Assembly (NCBI GenBank): GCA_024643255.1
Contig: JAHENF010000006.1
Span: 1 to 64,000 of the forward strand
DNA length: 64,000 bases
Direction: 5' to 3'
From: Ilumatobacteraceae bacterium
GTDB lineage: Bacteria; Actinomycetota; Acidimicrobiia; Acidimicrobiales; Ilumatobacteraceae
Shown here: piece by piece, positions 1 to 7,737 of the stretch
How positions within the stretch are numbered: the stretch's first letter is position 1
How the letters are laid out: each line of letters begins with the position of its first letter
Notes under the pieces: generated by a model
The model's database searches: none
What the model saw: only the letters and a program-made list of their open reading frames with translations
Told to the model about the DNA's origin: nothing
Program-made: the position numbers and the translations under genes

Positions 1-1119
1 GCGCGCATCTGCGGCATCTGTCCCGTCGCCTACCAGATGAGCGCATGCCAGGCCCTCGAGGCGGCATGTGGTGTCGAGGTCGACGACGCCATCCGATCTC
101 TGCGTCATCTCCTCTACTGCGGTGAGTGGATCGAGAGCCACGTGCTGCACATCCATCTGCTCCACGCCCCGGACTTCCTCGGGTACCCGAGCGGGCTGGC
201 GATGGCGGTCGATCACCGTGACGAGGTCGAACGCGGACTGCGGCTCAAGAAGATCGGCAACCGCATCGTTGAGGTGGTGGGCGGCCGAGCCGTCCACCCG
301 GTGAACGTCAAGGTGGGCGGCTTCCACAGCACGCCGCCGGCGGCGACGATGCGCGCGCTGGTACCCGATCTCCGTCAGGCGCTGGAGGACGCGATCGCGG
401 TCGCCCACTGGGTGGGGTCGTTCCCGATGCCCGACCACGAACTCCCCGCCGGCACCGTCCTCGTCGCACTGCGGCACCCCACCGAGTACCCGATGCTGGG
501 CGATCGGCTCATGAGTACGACCGGCCTCGACATCGGTCCGGACGAGTATCCCGACCACTTCGCCGAGGTGCAGGTCGAACACTCGACGGCGCTGCACGGC
601 GCGATGCTCGCCGGCGGCGACTACCTCGTCGGTCCGCTCGCGCGCTTCGCACTGAACGCCGATCATCTCGCGCCGATCGCCGCATCGCTCGCCCGCGAGC
701 TCGGGTTGTCGCCGCAGGAACGCAATCCGTTTCGCAGCATCGTCGTGCGCGCCGTCGAAACCATCCACGCCTGCGAGACCGCCCTCGCGATCGCAGAGGG
801 TTACACGCCACCCGGTCGCGCGGCGGTCGCCGTCGAGCCGCGCGCCGCAACCGGGTACGGCTGGACCGAGGCGCCGCGTGGTCTGCTCTGGCACCGCTAC
901 GAAATCGACGACGATGGTCGCATCGCTGCGGCGCGGATCGTTCCGCCGACATCGCAGAACCAACCGGTCATCGAGCACGACCTGGCCCACCTCATCGGCC
1001 ACTCCCTGGATCTCGACGACGACGATCTCGAAGCGATCTGCGAGCAGGCGGTGCGCAACTACGACCCGTGCATCTCGTGCGCCACGCACTTCCTCGACAT
1101 GCGGGTCCATCGCTCGTGA
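1..1119 (+). CDS. [NiFe]-hydrogenase large (alpha) subunit, 5' truncated by window edge
   Basis: Catalytic subunit of a [NiFe]-hydrogenase. The frame is open from base 1 and begins ARICGICP, the N-terminal L1 motif whose two cysteines bind the Ni-Fe site; the C-terminal L2 motif DPCISCATH is at residues 355-363 of the 372 visible. A tail FLDMRVHRS follows it, as expected for a precursor cut by a maturation protease, whose gene overlaps this stop. About 50 residues are missing upstream. The short L1-to-start distance and the PVAYQMSA sequence after L1 suggest the cytosolic NAD(P)-linked group 3 (3b-like), but the other subunits lie outside the window, so the group is inference. Confidence 0.93.
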   Translation, partial: ARICGICPVAYQMSACQALEAACGVEVDDAIRSLRHLLYCGEWIESHVLHIHLLHAPDFLGYPSGLAMAVDHRDEVERGLRLKKIGNRIVEVVGGRAVHPVNVKVGGFHSTPPAATMRALVPDLRQALEDAIAVAHWVGSFPMPDHELPAGTVLVALRHPTEYPMLGDRLMSTTGLDIGPDEYPDHFAEVQVEHSTALHGAMLAGGDYLVGPLARFALNADHLAPIAASLARELGLSPQERNPFRSIVVRAVETIHACETALAIAEGYTPPGRAAVAVEPRAATGYGWTEAPRGLLWHRYEIDDDGRIAAARIVPPTSQNQPVIEHDLAHLIGHSLDLDDDDLEAICEQAVRNYDPCISCATHFLDMRVHRS

Positions 1120-1601
1120 CGCCAGTCATCACGGTCATCGCGATCGGCAATCCCTACCGTCGTGACGACGGCGTCGGCGCAGCGGTGCTGGCCGCTCTCG
1201 GCCGGCAGCTCGGGCCGGAGCCGCGGGTGCGGCTCGCGGAACTGGACGGCGAACCGGTTCGCATGATGCAGGCGTGGGAGGGATCGTCCACGGTCTGGAT
1301 CGTCGACGCCACGTCGTCGGATCGGCCGAGCGGATCGGTCCACGAGGTCGACGCACGCCGGCTCGGCGACGGGGAGTCGTCCTGGGGCGCCGTCGGTGGG
1401 GGTCACGCACTCGGCCTGCGCGAGGCGATCGAGTTCGCAGCGGCACTCGACCGGCTCCCGGCCGAGATCCGGGTGATCGGCATCGAGGGCGAGACGTTCG
1501 ACCATGGCGACGGCCTCACCCCGGCGGTGGCTGACGCTGTGCCTGTGGCGGCCGATCGCCTCCTTGCGTCGATCCGCACGAGTCTCGCGACCACCGCCTG
1601 A
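1116..1601 (+). CDS. Hydrogenase maturation endopeptidase (HycI/HyaD family)
   Basis: Protease that removes the C-terminal tail of the hydrogenase large subunit after nickel insertion. The GTG start at 1116 overlaps the upstream stop (GTGA) and puts the diagnostic AIGNPYRRDDGVG motif at the N-terminus. The first Asp of this motif, the Asp in VWIVDATS and the His in GGGHALGL match the three nickel-sensing ligands of the family. The 161 residues are typical. An ATG at 1068 is in frame but lies inside the hydrogenase gene and would add an unrelated extension, so I prefer the GTG. Direct overlap with its substrate gene implies translational coupling. Confidence 0.93.
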   Translation: MTPVITVIAIGNPYRRDDGVGAAVLAALGRQLGPEPRVRLAELDGEPVRMMQAWEGSSTVWIVDATSSDRPSGSVHEVDARRLGDGESSWGAVGGGHALGLREAIEFAAALDRLPAEIRVIGIEGETFDHGDGLTPAVADAVPVAADRLLASIRTSLATTA

Positions 1602-1615
1602 CCGTGTGACGGTCA
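1599..1615. terminator. Hairpin between convergent genes
   Basis: TGACCGT-GTG-ACGGTCA is a perfect 7-bp stem with a 3-nt loop. It starts in the stop codon of the hydrogenase protease and ends in the stop region of the convergent PPOX gene. There is no T tract, so the terminator role is inferred from position. The central GTGTGACGG resembles one arm of the CGTCACACGGTGCC repeats found at 37667, 39501 and 53887. Confidence 0.5.
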
Positions 1616-2017
1616 CTCCATGTAGAGGGTCTTGGTCGGGGTGATGCGCAGGACGACGCGCTGCTGCTCGTCGAGCATCGGCACGATCGCCGTCGGATCG
1701 GGCGGGGGATTGCCCGACAGCTCGCCGAAGATCAGCGCGGTCAACTCGGCCCGCAACGGATCGGCGTCGATCGCCTCGACCTCGCCGTAGACGACGAGAT
1801 GGATACGCCCGTCGGGCACCGTCAGGCTGACCTTCGGCTGGCGGACGGCGTTCTTCCACTTCGCGGTGAAGGCCTTCGCCGACACGAGCAGGCGCAGGTC
1901 GTCGTCCACCGCGTACCCGATCATCGATTGTTGCGGCGATCCATCGCTGCGTCCGGTGGCGAGCACCGCCCACTTGTGGGATCGGAGGAAGTCGAGCGGT
2001 TGCGGTTCCCAGTTCAT
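1613..2017 (-). CDS. PPOX-class (F420/FMN-dependent) split-barrel flavoenzyme
   Basis: 134-residue split beta-barrel protein of the pyridoxamine-phosphate-oxidase-like superfamily. The N-terminal WAVLATGRSDGSPQQS and the later VSLTVPDGR strand follow the pattern of actinobacterial F420-dependent reductases. Its ATG overlaps the stop of the flavin monooxygenase (ATGA at 2014-2017), so it is the last gene of the TetR-monooxygenase-PPOX operon on the minus strand. A role in reducing a product or cofactor of that pathway is inferred. F420 versus FMN use cannot be decided from sequence alone. Confidence 0.82.
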   Translation of the reverse strand: MNWEPQPLDFLRSHKWAVLATGRSDGSPQQSMIGYAVDDDLRLLVSAKAFTAKWKNAVRQPKVSLTVPDGRIHLVVYGEVEAIDADPLRAELTALIFGELSGNPPPDPTAIVPMLDEQQRVVLRITPTKTLYME

Positions 2018-3516
2018 ATCGAGGGCCTTTCGGGGCCGCCGGAATGAGACGCGGGGTTTGACCCCGCGTCCCCTTCTCGGAGGTGGGCGAGGAGCGCGTC
2101 GGTGGCGGCGATGAGTTCATCGCGATCGTGAGCGACTGCCGCGACGTACCGGTCGGGGCGGACGATCACCGCACCGCCCGGAGGAAGCGCCATCGGGATC
2201 GAGCCGGCCGGGAGTTCGACGGTCAGCGCGAGGTCGGCCCAGCGTTCGTCGAGGCCTGCCAGGACCGACGTGCCGTCGACGACGATGGCGAATCCCTTCC
2301 CGAGCAGTTCGTCGAGCGGCTGCCCGTCGACGCTCGGCTGGGGGAGTTGGCGGCCCACCGCCGGATGATCGCCGTGCAACATGCCGTCGCGCAGGATCGG
2401 GAATGGTCGGCTCCCGCCGTACGCCGCGTCGAGGCCCGTTGTCGCTGGGGCCCGCCCCGACAACTCGTCGATGAGACGCCCGGTGTCGACGGCGTGGGCC
2501 ACGACGCCGGCCGCGTGGGGCCGTCGTTCATCGCCGTACGTGTCGAGGAATGTGTCGCCGGCGAGACCGTCGTCGACCAGGCGCAGCTTCCAGGCGAGGT
2601 TGGCGGCGTCGCGGATGCCCGAACACAGACCCTGACCGAGGAACGGTGGCATCTGGTGGGCGGCGTCGCCGGCGATGAAGATGCGGCCGGAACGCATCGA
2701 GTCGGCCACCGTCGCGTGGAACCGGTAGACGACCGCTCGGATCAGCTCGGCGTCGTCGGGCGTGATCCGTCCCTCGAGGAGCTGCCAGACGCGCTCCGGC
2801 TCGACCATCTCCTCACGGGTCTCGCCCGGTTGCAGCTGGAATTCCCAACGGCGGTAGTCGGAATGGCCGACGATGAACGTGGTCGGCCGCACCGGATCGC
2901 ACACCTGTTGGACGACGCGGGGGAGCGATGCGACCTCGCGCCGCATCCTGACGTCGAGCACCAGCCAGTCCTGGTCGAAACCCTGGTCGACGAACTCGAT
3001 GCCGAGCTGCTTGCGAATTCGGCTCGATGCGCCGTCGGCGGCGACCAGCCAGCGTCCACGGACCGTCCCGTCACTGGTGTGAACGGTCACGGTGTCGGAC
3101 TCCGGCTCCACCGAGGTGACCTCGACGCCGAGCTGCAGTTCCACTCCGATGCGCTGTGCGGCGCGCCGCAGGAACGCCTCCAGCTCGGGCTGGTAGTAGG
3201 TGATGGTCGGGTGGAGGCCGAGCGGCCACGGCGCGTCGAGCGGCAGGTCGGCCCCGATGATCTGCTCACCGTCGGGTCGGACGAACTCCGCGCCGCGCAG
3301 CGGCGTCGTGATCGCGAGCAACTCCTCGAGCAGCCCGGCGTTCTGGAACACCCGTTGGATCTCGTCGTCCATCACGATCGCTCGCGGCAGGTCGTACACC
3401 TCGGGTGCTCGCTCGAGAATCCGCACGGAGAATCCTCGTTGTGCAAGCAGGAGCGCGGTCGTCACCCCGACCGGGCCGCCCCCGACCACGATCACGTCGA
3501 CAGCGGTGTCGTTCAT
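2014..3516 (-). CDS. FAD-dependent aromatic monooxygenase (MhpA/PHBH-like)
   Basis: Group A flavin hydroxylase that would put a hydroxyl on an aromatic acid or phenol with NAD(P)H and O2. The Rossmann motif VVGGGPVG is at residues 10-17, a DG motif (AADGASSRIRKQLG) in the middle, and the GD motif IFIAGDAAHQMPPFLGQG follows. The 500 residues match the 3-(3-hydroxyphenyl)propionate hydroxylase type. The ATG at 3516 overlaps the TetR stop (ATGA). The open frame upstream of 3516 is a shadow of TetR. The last about 17 codons run through a palindromic repeat at 2048-2070 and encode a low-complexity tail, so the ancestral end was probably just before it. Substrate unknown. Confidence 0.9.
   Translation of the reverse strand: MNDTAVDVIVVGGGPVGVTTALLLAQRGFSVRILERAPEVYDLPRAIVMDDEIQRVFQNAGLLEELLAITTPLRGAEFVRPDGEQIIGADLPLDAPWPLGLHPTITYYQPELEAFLRRAAQRIGVELQLGVEVTSVEPESDTVTVHTSDGTVRGRWLVAADGASSRIRKQLGIEFVDQGFDQDWLVLDVRMRREVASLPRVVQQVCDPVRPTTFIVGHSDYRRWEFQLQPGETREEMVEPERVWQLLEGRITPDDAELIRAVVYRFHATVADSMRSGRIFIAGDAAHQMPPFLGQGLCSGIRDAANLAWKLRLVDDGLAGDTFLDTYGDERRPHAAGVVAHAVDTGRLIDELSGRAPATTGLDAAYGGSRPFPILRDGMLHGDHPAVGRQLPQPSVDGQPLDELLGKGFAIVVDGTSVLAGLDERWADLALTVELPAGSIPMALPPGGAVIVRPDRYVAAVAHDRDELIAATDALLAHLREGDAGSNPASHSGGPERPSI
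2048..2070. repeat. Palindromic repeat, GGGGT-nnn-ACCCC family, inside a coding 3' end
   Basis: GACGCGGGGT-TTG-ACCCCGCGTC has perfect 10-bp arms and a 3-nt loop. On the minus strand it encodes DAGSNPAS near the C-terminus of the flavin monooxygenase. A related unit is at 13057-13080 and a shorter relative at 12201-12216. Confidence 0.75.
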
Positions 3517-4184
3517 CGTGCGGTCTCTTCGTCGGCGCCGAGAAACATCGTGACGAGCGCAGTGGCGTGCGCCTCGATGAAGGAATCGGCGAGGGTGTCG
3601 TGGCCGAGGAGTCGAGCCTCGGGTGCGTTCACGTAGGCGAGCGATGCCGCTCCCACGAGCGAGTAGTACAGGACCGTCTCGTCGATGTCGGCAACGACGC
3701 CGTCGGCGCGCAGGCGGCGCCACTGTTCGGTGACGAGCTCGAAACGTGGACGGGTGTGGCGCTCGACGATCCACTGCAGCCGTTCGGAGTCGATCGTCGC
3801 CTCCTGCACCATGATCCGGTTGAGCTCCGGGAGCCCGGCTGCGGCTCGGACGAATGCGTGGATGTTCGCCGCGAATCCGGCGCGGCTGCCCCAACCCGGA
3901 TCGGCGGCACCAAGGTGTTCGCGCACGGCGTCGTCGAGACGGCCGAAGAGATGGTCGACAGCGGACTTCCACAACTCCTCCTTGGAGTCGAAGTGGTAGT
4001 TGATCTGCGGTTGGTGCGTGCCGGCGGCGGTCGCGATGGCGCGGGTCGACGCGCCTTCGAAGCCATGTGCCGCGAACTCCTCGAGGGCGGCATCGAGCAG
4101 TGCGGTGCGGGTCGCGGTGGCACGGGCCTGGCGTCGCCGCGTCGTTGGTGGCGTCGCCGGTGGTGACGTCTCGATCGTGCTCAT
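3513..4184 (-). CDS. TetR-family transcriptional repressor
   Basis: 223-residue TetR regulator. The N-terminal helix-turn-helix includes AALEEFAAHGFEGASTRAIA and the typical recognition segment INYHFDSKEELW; the C-terminal helical ligand domain is unclassified. I use the ATG at 4184 (MSTIETS); an upstream in-frame ATG at 4226 would run into the divergent dioxygenase gene. It leads the minus-strand unit TetR-monooxygenase-PPOX and faces the extradiol dioxygenase at 4225 across 40 bp, so it likely controls both sides. That gap is AT-rich but holds only a weak ATCA-GG-TGAT palindrome. Confidence 0.88.
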   Translation of the reverse strand: MSTIETSPPATPPTTRRRQARATATRTALLDAALEEFAAHGFEGASTRAIATAAGTHQPQINYHFDSKEELWKSAVDHLFGRLDDAVREHLGAADPGWGSRAGFAANIHAFVRAAAGLPELNRIMVQEATIDSERLQWIVERHTRPRFELVTEQWRRLRADGVVADIDETVLYYSLVGAASLAYVNAPEARLLGHDTLADSFIEAHATALVTMFLGADEETAR

Positions 4185-4224
4185 GGGTTGCCATTCTCTA
4201 TCAGGTGATCTAATTTGTCCAGTC

Positions 4225-5133
4225 ATGGGACTTCATCGCTTGACCTCGATCACCCTTGGTGTTCCGGACGTGGCCGCCTCCACGGCGTTCTTCCACGACT
4301 TCGGACTGACGGGCGACGGGTTGTTGTCGACTCGTGACGGCGGTGAACAGCTCGAACTCGTCGCGTCTGCCACGCGCTCGCTGGAGCGGCTCGGTGTCGG
4401 GACCGACGATCCCGACGACTTCGACCGAATCGCTGCGCGGGTCGGTCACAGCGGGCTCGGCGCGGTCGTCGAATCGAGCGATGGCCGACTCGTGCTCTCC
4501 GAGCCGGTCACCGGTCTGCTCGTCGAGGTCACCATGGCTGAGCCGTATGCCGTACTACCGACTCCTCACACCTTCAACCGTCCGGGGGTGAACGAGCGAT
4601 TCGACGTTCCCGCCGAGAGCGTGCTCGCCGCCGACGGGGTTGCCCCGTCGAATCTGACCCACGTCGTCTACGGCACCCCGGATCAGCCGACGACCCTGCA
4701 GTTCTTCACCGACGTGCTCGGCTTCGAGATCAGCGACCAGGTGCCCGGGATCATCGCGTTCACGCGATGCGGTGAGGTCCATCACAATCTCGCGATCCAG
4801 GCTGCGCCGGTCGCTTTCCCGCACCACATCGCGTTCGAGGTCGACGACATCGACGACGTCGTGCGCGGTGGTCAGTCGATGGTCGACGCCGACCCCGAGC
4901 GCAACATGTGGGGCGTCGGCCGTCACGCCATCGGATCGAACTGGTTCTGGTACCTGCGCGATCCGAGCGGCACGTTCGTCGAGTACACCGCCGACATCGA
5001 CCGGATCTCAGCGCAGGATCTCTACCGCCCGAAGGACTGGCAGGGCCACGAGTTCCTGTATTCGTTCGGTCCGCCCGTGCCCGCCGAGTTCCTCGAACCC
5101 TCCGATCTCGCCGACCTCATCGCCGCCAGCTGA
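4225..5133 (+). CDS. Type I extradiol ring-cleavage dioxygenase (VOC superfamily)
   Basis: 302-residue protein with two VOC modules, like 2,3-dihydroxybiphenyl or catechol 2,3-dioxygenases, which open a catechol ring next to the diol. In the C-terminal catalytic module the 2-His-1-Glu iron ligands are visible as His in THVVYG, His in PHHIAFEVDD and Glu in FVEYTAD; GSNWFWYLRDPSG is the family signature before the Glu. The start at 4225 gives MGLHRLTSITLGVPD, a normal VOC start. It is divergent from the TetR gene and is probably the ring-cleaving partner of the monooxygenase at 2014-3516. Confidence 0.9.
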   Translation: MGLHRLTSITLGVPDVAASTAFFHDFGLTGDGLLSTRDGGEQLELVASATRSLERLGVGTDDPDDFDRIAARVGHSGLGAVVESSDGRLVLSEPVTGLLVEVTMAEPYAVLPTPHTFNRPGVNERFDVPAESVLAADGVAPSNLTHVVYGTPDQPTTLQFFTDVLGFEISDQVPGIIAFTRCGEVHHNLAIQAAPVAFPHHIAFEVDDIDDVVRGGQSMVDADPERNMWGVGRHAIGSNWFWYLRDPSGTFVEYTADIDRISAQDLYRPKDWQGHEFLYSFGPPVPAEFLEPSDLADLIAAS

Positions 5134-5135
5134 TC

Positions 5136-5165
5136 GGTGACGCGGTGCCAGGCACCGGCGTCACC
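5136..5165. terminator. Long hairpin between convergent dioxygenase and GntR genes
   Basis: GGTGACGC-GGTGCC-A-GGCACC-G-GCGTCACC forms a 14-bp stem with one bulged G. It fills the 35-bp gap between two convergent stops, so it probably acts as a bidirectional terminator. The GGTGCC core relates it to the repeats at 37667, 39501 and 53887. Confidence 0.6.
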
Positions 5166-5168
5166 AGT

Positions 5169-5849
5169 TCAGGCGGACCGCGCCAGGATCGATTCGAGGG
5201 AGCGGATCGTGCCGGCGAGGTGGCGGGTCAGTTCCTCGGCTGCACCGACGGCGTCGCCCCCGACGGCGAGATCTTTGAGGCGGCGGTGCGACTCGGCGAG
5301 GTTGTAGTCGGCCGGCCGGGCGAGCGCGCTGACCTTCATCATCAGTCCGGCCCGATCGGACAGCAGCGTCGACAGCCGCAGCATCCAGGCCGAGTCGCAG
5401 CACGACAGCAACTCGCGGTGGAAGGCTGCATGGTCGCTCGCCGTCGACAATCGGCTCCGGGTGAGCGCCTGCCACGCCGCCTCGACCCTCGCGGGGTAGC
5501 CGGCGTCGGCCGTCGCCACCGAGCGTTCGAGCGCCATCGGTTCGAGCACCTGGCGGAGCTCGTAGATCTCGACGGCCTCGGCGAGATCGACCGTTGCGAC
5601 GCGAGCCGATCCGTGTGCCTGCATCTCGACGAGACCTTCCGCAGCGAGCCGTCCGAGCGCCTCGCGCAGCGGGGTCGCCGACAGCCCGAGCTCCTTGGCG
5701 AGTGTGGAGATCACCAGCGGATCACCGGGCTGGAGTCGTCCGCCGAGGATCGCCTCCCGCAACCGATGATCCGCCCACGCCGATCGTGTCATCGGAACGT
5801 CGGGCGGTGACGCACTGGTCGTCAGGGTGCTCGTCGACAGTTCACTCAC
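5169..5849 (-). CDS. GntR-family (FadR/FCD type) regulator
   Basis: 226-residue regulator. The winged helix spans about residues 20-85 (LREAILGGRLQPGDPL, then ATPLREALGRLAAEGLV) and an all-helical FCD ligand domain follows, with Asp/His residues (HAAFHRELL, ESHRRL) that bind metal or acid ligands in this group. I chose the GTG at 5849: GAGAGG lies 9 nt upstream, whereas it directly abuts the in-frame ATG at 5858. It is divergent from the FAA hydrolase operon, and a perfect 12-bp palindrome in between (5886-5897) is the likely operator. Probably senses a pathway acid. Confidence 0.88.
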   Translation of the reverse strand: MSELSTSTLTTSASPPDVPMTRSAWADHRLREAILGGRLQPGDPLVISTLAKELGLSATPLREALGRLAAEGLVEMQAHGSARVATVDLAEAVEIYELRQVLEPMALERSVATADAGYPARVEAAWQALTRSRLSTASDHAAFHRELLSCCDSAWMLRLSTLLSDRAGLMMKVSALARPADYNLAESHRRLKDLAVGGDAVGAAEELTRHLAGTIRSLESILARSA

Positions 5850-5874
5850 GGCGCACATCCTCTCACATCTGACA

Positions 5875-5904
5875 TTGACTCGTACATCATATATGATCCA
5901 TGAT
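5875..5904 (+). promoter_or_regulatory. Putative promoter of the FAA-hydrolase operon
   Basis: TTGACT at 5875-5880 is a near-consensus -35. CATGAT at 5899-5904, 18 bp on, is a 4/6 match to a -10. It would start transcription near 5911, the preferred ATG, so the message may be leaderless. No good ribosome binding site precedes that ATG. Prediction only. Confidence 0.4.
5886..5897. promoter_or_regulatory. Perfect palindrome ATCATATATGAT, probable GntR operator
   Basis: ATCATATATGAT is a perfect 12-bp inverted repeat in an otherwise GC-rich region. It lies between the divergent GntR gene and the catabolic operon, and between the predicted -35 and -10. A bound repressor there would block transcription. 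AT-rich palindromes of this size are usual for FadR/FCD-type GntR proteins; the assignment is inferred from position. Confidence 0.65.
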
Positions 5905-5910
5905 GGTCCG

Positions 5911-6777
5911 ATGGGATTCCGCCTCGCCAACATCGCCGGTCGAGCAGCGCTCGTCGCCGGCGACCACTACACCGATCTCGCCACGCACTCCTCGGGCCTG
6001 CTCGGGCCCGACCCGATGGAGGCGCTCGCCCGGCCCGACCTGCTCGCCGAGCTCTCGGCGGGCCTCGACGACTCGTCGGTCACGGGTCTGCTGGCGGACG
6101 TCGTCCTCGGCCCGCCGGTGCCGCGCCCGCAGAAGTCGTTCGCCATCGGCCTCAACTACCGGGCCCACGCCGTCGAGGGCGGGATGGAGGTGCCCAAGAG
6201 CCCGCTCGTGTTCACCAAGTTCCCGTCGTGCATCGTCGGGCCGACCGCCGACGTCGAACTCCGCAGCGACGGCTGTGACTACGAGGGCGAGCTGCTGGTG
6301 GTGATCGGCAAGGGTGGCAAGGACATCAGCATCGCCGACGCCTGGGACCACGTCGTCGGCCTCACCGTGAGCCAGGACATCTCCGATCGGCCCGCCCAGT
6401 TCGCGGCGAAGCCGCCGCACTTCGACCTCGGCAAGTCCTTCGACACGTTCGGGCCGACCGGACCCGTCCTCGTGTCCGTCGACGAGATCGCCGACCGCGA
6501 CAACCTGCACATCGTGTGCGCCGTCAACGGCGAGGTACGCCAGGACGACACCACCGCGAACCTGATCTTCGACGTGCCGACGCTCGTCAGCTACCTCTCG
6601 CACATCACCACGCTCGTGACCGGCGACGTGATCTTCACCGGCACACCCGAGGGCATCGGCGCCGCCCAGGGCAAGTACCTCGCCGACGGCGACGTGATCA
6701 CCACGACGATCGACGGCATCGGCACGATGACCAACCGCTGCGTCCGCGTGAGCGACTACGCCAAGGTCGGTGCGTGA
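5911..6777 (+). CDS. Fumarylacetoacetate hydrolase (FAH) family protein
   Basis: 288-residue FAH-fold enzyme that hydrolyses a C-C bond of an acylpyruvate-like ring-cleavage product, or hydrates/decarboxylates a dienoate. The active-site strand FAIGLNYRAHA, the metal-binding Glu region YEGELLVVIGKGG, the segment VSQDISDRPAQFA and the end motif VIFTGTPEGIG are all present. I chose the ATG at 5911 (MGFRLANIAG); another at 5893 lies inside the operator palindrome. It heads a five-gene plus-strand operon with dioxygenase, SDR, flavin hydroxylase and CMD-like protein, so it likely acts after ring cleavage by the next gene. Confidence 0.9.
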   Translation: MGFRLANIAGRAALVAGDHYTDLATHSSGLLGPDPMEALARPDLLAELSAGLDDSSVTGLLADVVLGPPVPRPQKSFAIGLNYRAHAVEGGMEVPKSPLVFTKFPSCIVGPTADVELRSDGCDYEGELLVVIGKGGKDISIADAWDHVVGLTVSQDISDRPAQFAAKPPHFDLGKSFDTFGPTGPVLVSVDEIADRDNLHIVCAVNGEVRQDDTTANLIFDVPTLVSYLSHITTLVTGDVIFTGTPEGIGAAQGKYLADGDVITTTIDGIGTMTNRCVRVSDYAKVGA

Positions 6778-7733
6778 TGGCGCTCAACGGACTGCTCGAC
6801 ATCGAACTCAGCGTGCCCGCACCCACCGAGCTGGCCGCGTTCTGGGAGCGGCGCGGTCTGCGTCGCACCGACGACGGGGTGCTGGGCACCGCCGATCGTG
6901 AGGTCCAGCTGCGTATCGCCGAAGGGACGCACCGCCACCTGTCCGCACTGCACATGAGCTGCGAGACCGAGCAGGATCTCGCCGACATCGCCGGCCGCAT
7001 CGGTGCGATGGGCGTGCGGTCGACGATCGGGGGGACCACGCTGCGCTGCATCGACCCGGTCTTCAAGCACCGTGTCGTGATCGACGTCGGCGCACCGCAC
7101 CCGCTGTCGCCGGCGCAGGAGCGCGCCTACAACGGCCCGGGCGAACAGGTCCGGGCGAACACCCGCGCCGAAGCCGTCGTCGAAAGCGAACCGCGGCCAC
7201 CGCGGCGTCTCGGCCACTTCGTGCTCGGCACACCACACCTCGCCGAGGCGAACGCGTTCTTCTTCGACGGGCTCGGCTTCAAGGTGTCCGACCAGATCCT
7301 CAACGGTGTCGCCACGTTCGGACGGATCGAGTCCGACCATCACAACTTGCTGCTCCAGCCGGCGTCGACCAGCTACCTCAACCACTACGCATTCGAGGTC
7401 GACGACGTCGACGCCATCGGCAAGGCGGGCACGGCAGTGGTCGCTGAACGCCCCGGTGCGAGCGTCGTCGGCGTCGGTCGCCACAATCTCGGCTCGAACA
7501 TCTTCTGGTACCTCTCCGACCCCGCCGGGACGTTCTTCGAGTTCTACTCCGACATGGACCAGATCGTCGACGACGACGTGTGGGAACGCGACCACCTGCG
7601 CCGCGACTGGGAGGGATCCGACGGCCCGGCGGGGTTCTCGGTGTGGGGGCCCAAGGAACCGCCACCGGAGTTCTTCAACCCGCTCGATCTCGATGTGATC
7701 GGCGCCGCCCGCGAAGACCTCGGCTGGGACTGA
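6777..7733 (+). CDS. Second type I extradiol dioxygenase (VOC superfamily)
   Basis: 318-residue two-module VOC protein similar in layout to the enzyme at 4225-5133. Iron ligands in the catalytic module are His in LGHFVLGTPH, His in NHYAFEVDDV and Glu in FFEFYSDMD, preceded by GSNIFWYLSDPAG. The ATG overlaps the FAH stop (ATGA at 6777), giving translational coupling. The N-terminal module has lost the ligands, as is normal. It likely opens the catechol made by the hydroxylase at 8517 and passes the product to the FAH-type hydrolase. Confidence 0.9.
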   Translation: MALNGLLDIELSVPAPTELAAFWERRGLRRTDDGVLGTADREVQLRIAEGTHRHLSALHMSCETEQDLADIAGRIGAMGVRSTIGGTTLRCIDPVFKHRVVIDVGAPHPLSPAQERAYNGPGEQVRANTRAEAVVESEPRPPRRLGHFVLGTPHLAEANAFFFDGLGFKVSDQILNGVATFGRIESDHHNLLLQPASTSYLNHYAFEVDDVDAIGKAGTAVVAERPGASVVGVGRHNLGSNIFWYLSDPAGTFFEFYSDMDQIVDDDVWERDHLRRDWEGSDGPAGFSVWGPKEPPPEFFNPLDLDVIGAAREDLGWD

Positions 7734-7737
7734 GGCC

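Noticed and set aside
1-1119. Complex I/group 4 hydrogenase subunit instead of a true hydrogenase
   Set aside because: Both L1 (RICGIC) and L2 (DPCISC) cysteine pairs are intact and a dedicated maturation protease overlaps the gene.
2083-3636. A 517-codon open frame antisense to the flavin monooxygenase
   Set aside because: The complementary strand encodes a complete flavin hydroxylase; the antisense product is Arg/Asp-rich with no domain.
4185-4224. Possible TetR operator between the TetR and first dioxygenase genes (ATCA-GG-TGAT)
   Set aside because: Arms are only 4 bp; too short to claim as an operator without a second copy.
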